Origin: Candidatus Methanoplasma reticulitermitis | Lineage (GTDB): Archaea; Thermoplasmatota; Thermoplasmata; Methanomassiliicoccales; Methanomethylophilaceae | Assembly (NCBI GenBank): GCA_031287135.1 | Contig: JAITTK010000044.1 | Coordinates: 1-7,244, forward strand | Reading direction: 5' to 3' | DNA: 7,244 nt | Shown here: positions 5,287 through 7,244 of the stretch, piece after piece | Numbering within the stretch: position 1 is the stretch's first letter | Layout of the letters: each line of letters starts with the position of its first letter | Program-made: the position numbers and the translations under genes | Notes under the pieces: generated by a model | Database searches by the model: none | What the model was told of the DNA's origin: nothing | Seen by the model: only the letters and a program-made list of their open reading frames with translations

Positions 5287-5296
5287 GGTTTATTAA
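5282..5296 (+). promoter_or_regulatory. BRE/TATA promoter of glnN
   Basis: AGAAAGG (5282-5288) matches a purine-rich TFB recognition element and is followed directly by TTTATTAA (5289-5296), a good archaeal TATA box. Its centre is about 27 bases before the ATG at 5319, so transcription would start at or next to the start codon. No Shine-Dalgarno is present, which agrees with a leaderless or nearly leaderless mRNA. Confidence 0.7.
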
Positions 5297-5318
5297 TGTG
5301 TAACAATACTCACCGTAC

Positions 5319-7244
5319 ATGGTAAACGGCAGGTTCAATGCGGTAGAGGAGGCCTTTCAGAGAGAGCCGGTTATGGCGGTGCCCCCGGCAAGGGAAACCT
5401 CATCATATTACGGATGCAAAGTGTTCAACAGAGAGACCATGAGGAAATACCTATCATCGGAGACGAGGAGGGTGGTCTACGAGTCCATCGAGAAAGGTGC
5501 GACCCTGGACAAATCCGTGGCGGAGCACGTTGCGGCCGGCATCAAACGATGGGCGATGGACATGGGTGCCACACATTACACCCACTGGTTCCAGCCCCTT
5601 ACCGGAGGAACCGCCGAAAAACACGATTCTTTCGCGGAACCTCATGAGCACGGGACGTCGCTTGAGGAGTTCAGCGGCAGCAAGCTCTGTCAGCAGGAAC
5701 CGGATGCCTCGTCTTTCCCCAGCGGAGGTCTCAGGAACACCTTCGAGGCCCGGGGCTACACCGCGTGGGACCCTTCGTCTCCCGCGTTCATACTCGGCGA
5801 CTGCCTCTGCATACCTACCGTGTTCATATCGTACACCGGTGAAGCCCTTGATTACAAGACCCCTCTCATGAGGTCCGTATCCGCCGCAAAGAAGGCGGCC
5901 TCGGATGTTCTGAAGTACTTCGGCATGGGAGATGCGGAGGTCTGTTCATACCTGGGATGGGAACAGGAGTACTTCCTTGTGGACAGTGCCCTGTATGCAC
6001 AACGGCCGGATCTGATACTGTCGGACAGAACGTTGCTGGGACATGACAGCGCGAGGAATCAGCAGCTCGAGGACCACTACTTCGGGTCGATACCTCCCAG
6101 AGTCATGGAATTCATGAAAGATCTGGAATTCGAAGGGTACAAACTAGGGATACCTCTCAAGACAAGACATAACGAGGTCGCCCCGAACCAGTTCGAGATA
6201 GCTCCGGTGTTCGAGGATATGAACCTCGCGGTGGACCACAACCTCCTGCTGATGTCGATCATGAGGAGTGTCGCCGACCGCCACAGATTCAAGGTCCTTT
6301 TCCACGAAAAGCCGTTCAAGGGGATCAACGGGTCCGGCAAGCACTGCAACTGGTCATTGGGTACAACCGACGGCACGGGGCTTCTGTCCCCGGGGAAAAC
6401 CGACGAAGAGAACCTCAGGTTCTTTGCATTCATGGCAAATGTGCTCAAGGCGGTCTACGACAACAACGGATTGCTTAAGGCGTCCATAGCCTCGGCATCT
6501 AATGCCCACAGACTCGGAGCGAACGAAGCACCGCCCGCGATAATATCATCGTTCCTGGGAGTACAGGTCACTGCGGCGTTCGAAGAACTCCTCAACACGA
6601 AGGACATGGTCAAGATGAAGAACAAGACGGGATACAACGTGGGCATACCTCAGATCCCGGAACTGCTGGTCGACAACACCGACAGGAACAGGACATCGCC
6701 GTTCGCATTCACCGGAAACAGGTTCGAGTTCAGGGCCGTCGGCGCATCGGCCAACTGCGCATCGCCGATGACAGTGCTCAACACCGTGGTCGCATACCAG
6801 CTCAAACAGTTCAAGAAGGCGGTCGACAAAAGGATAGCCGCAGGCGACCCCGTAATGAAGGCAGTGCTCGACGAGACCCGCGAGACATACAGGACCTGCA
6901 AGGACATATGTTTCGACGGCAACGGATACTCGGACGAGTGGAAGGCCGAGGCGAAACGCCGCGGCCTCGATACGGAAACGTCCGTGCCCGTGATATTCGA
7001 CCAGTTCACGACGGCCAAGACGATAAGGATCTACAAGGATACGGGCGTCCTCACCGAGGTTGAACTCAGGGCGAGGAACGAGGTGTCGTGGGAGCACTAC
7101 TCGAAGAAAGTCGAGATAGAGTCCAGAGTGCTCAGCGACCTGGCATACAACCACATCATACCGGTGGCCACCAGATATCAGAACGTGCTTTTGGACAATG
7201 TTCTGAAATGCAAACAGCTGTTCACCGAGAAAGAGTTCAAACAA
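5319..7244 (+). CDS. glnN: Type III glutamine synthetase, GlnN (partial, 3' end cut)
   Basis: The frame from ATG 5319 runs open to the right edge, giving 642 residues; type III glutamine synthetases are usually about 690-730 long, so some 50-90 residues are missing. The enzyme makes glutamine from glutamate, ammonia and ATP in the cytoplasm and feeds nitrogen assimilation. Landmarks in order are HWFQPLTGGTAEKHDSF (89-105), GWEQEYFLVD (213-222) with metal-binding glutamates, RHNEVAPNQFEIAP (283-296), HEKPFKGINGSGKHCNWS (329-346) in the active site, SNAHRLGANEAPPAI (394-408) and TGNRFEFRAVGASAN (465-479). The large size and the GGTAEKHDSF and EVAPNQFEIAP motifs set it apart from the type I GlnA (about 450 residues) typical of methanogens. 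The body is followed by a helical C-terminal extension typical of this type. The start is supported by the TATA spacing. Two dyads upstream suggest repression, probably by nitrogen status (inference). Confidence 0.95.
   Translation, partial: MVNGRFNAVEEAFQREPVMAVPPARETSSYYGCKVFNRETMRKYLSSETRRVVYESIEKGATLDKSVAEHVAAGIKRWAMDMGATHYTHWFQPLTGGTAEKHDSFAEPHEHGTSLEEFSGSKLCQQEPDASSFPSGGLRNTFEARGYTAWDPSSPAFILGDCLCIPTVFISYTGEALDYKTPLMRSVSAAKKAASDVLKYFGMGDAEVCSYLGWEQEYFLVDSALYAQRPDLILSDRTLLGHDSARNQQLEDHYFGSIPPRVMEFMKDLEFEGYKLGIPLKTRHNEVAPNQFEIAPVFEDMNLAVDHNLLLMSIMRSVADRHRFKVLFHEKPFKGINGSGKHCNWSLGTTDGTGLLSPGKTDEENLRFFAFMANVLKAVYDNNGLLKASIASASNAHRLGANEAPPAIISSFLGVQVTAAFEELLNTKDMVKMKNKTGYNVGIPQIPELLVDNTDRNRTSPFAFTGNRFEFRAVGASANCASPMTVLNTVVAYQLKQFKKAVDKRIAAGDPVMKAVLDETRETYRTCKDICFDGNGYSDEWKAEAKRRGLDTETSVPVIFDQFTTAKTIRIYKDTGVLTEVELRARNEVSWEHYSKKVEIESRVLSDLAYNHIIPVATRYQNVLLDNVLKCKQLFTEKEFKQ

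Noticed and set aside
6546..7244. Minus-strand open frame of 232 codons opposite glnN
   Set aside because: It is antisense to strongly conserved glutamine synthetase coding sequence; the glnN motifs are decisive.

Overview
The window looks like a piece of an archaeal chromosome, most likely a methanogen of the Methanomassiliicoccales / Thermoplasmatota type. This is inferred from archaeal TATA-like elements about 25 bases ahead of start codons with no Shine-Dalgarno (199 and 5319), heavy use of ATA (Ile) and AGG (Arg) codons, an oligo-T transcription terminator, and no TAG stop among the seven visible stop codons. The lineage assignment is soft; the archaeal assignment is firmer. No rRNA, tRNA, CRISPR array, insertion sequence or phage gene was seen.

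Layout. Positions 1-174 (+) hold the last 57 codons of an unrecognised protein. A small unrecognised gene of 99 codons follows (199-498, +), with a TATA-like element overlapping the previous stop codon. It converges on a compact five-gene operon on the minus strand (5054 down to 569) that ends in a hairpin plus eight-T terminator (567-544). A 264-base divergent intergenic region (5055-5318) follows, carrying a candidate operon promoter on one side and a well-formed promoter with two dyad-symmetric elements on the other. The window closes with the first 642 codons of a type III glutamine synthetase (glnN, 5319 to the right edge, +).

The operon is the most interesting part. In transcription order it encodes: (A) a 306-residue protein with a TPR-like N-terminus and two CxxC pairs; (B) a 517-residue protein with an N-terminal zinc ribbon and an otherwise unrecognised body; (C) a 121-residue protein with four membrane segments; (D) a 176-residue helical protein with an IYKGYREKNLRRDE motif; and (E) an SPFH/Band 7 protein of the YdjI type with two C-terminal zinc ribbons. 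Spacing is very tight (4-base overlap, 22-base gap, 0-base junction with a strong ribosome binding site, about 10-base gap), so the five products are probably made together. The layout recalls the Bacillus subtilis ydjFGHI locus, where zinc-ribbon, membrane and SPFH proteins work with PspA in the envelope stress response. No PspA/ESCRT-III-like gene is visible here, so the working idea is an archaeal membrane-associated SPFH scaffold with zinc-binding partners. Its function is inference.

The glutamine synthetase next door is transcribed divergently and is probably functionally separate. Its promoter has two inverted repeats built from TCTAA/TTAGA half-sites, one of which abuts the TATA element, suggesting control by a dimeric repressor.
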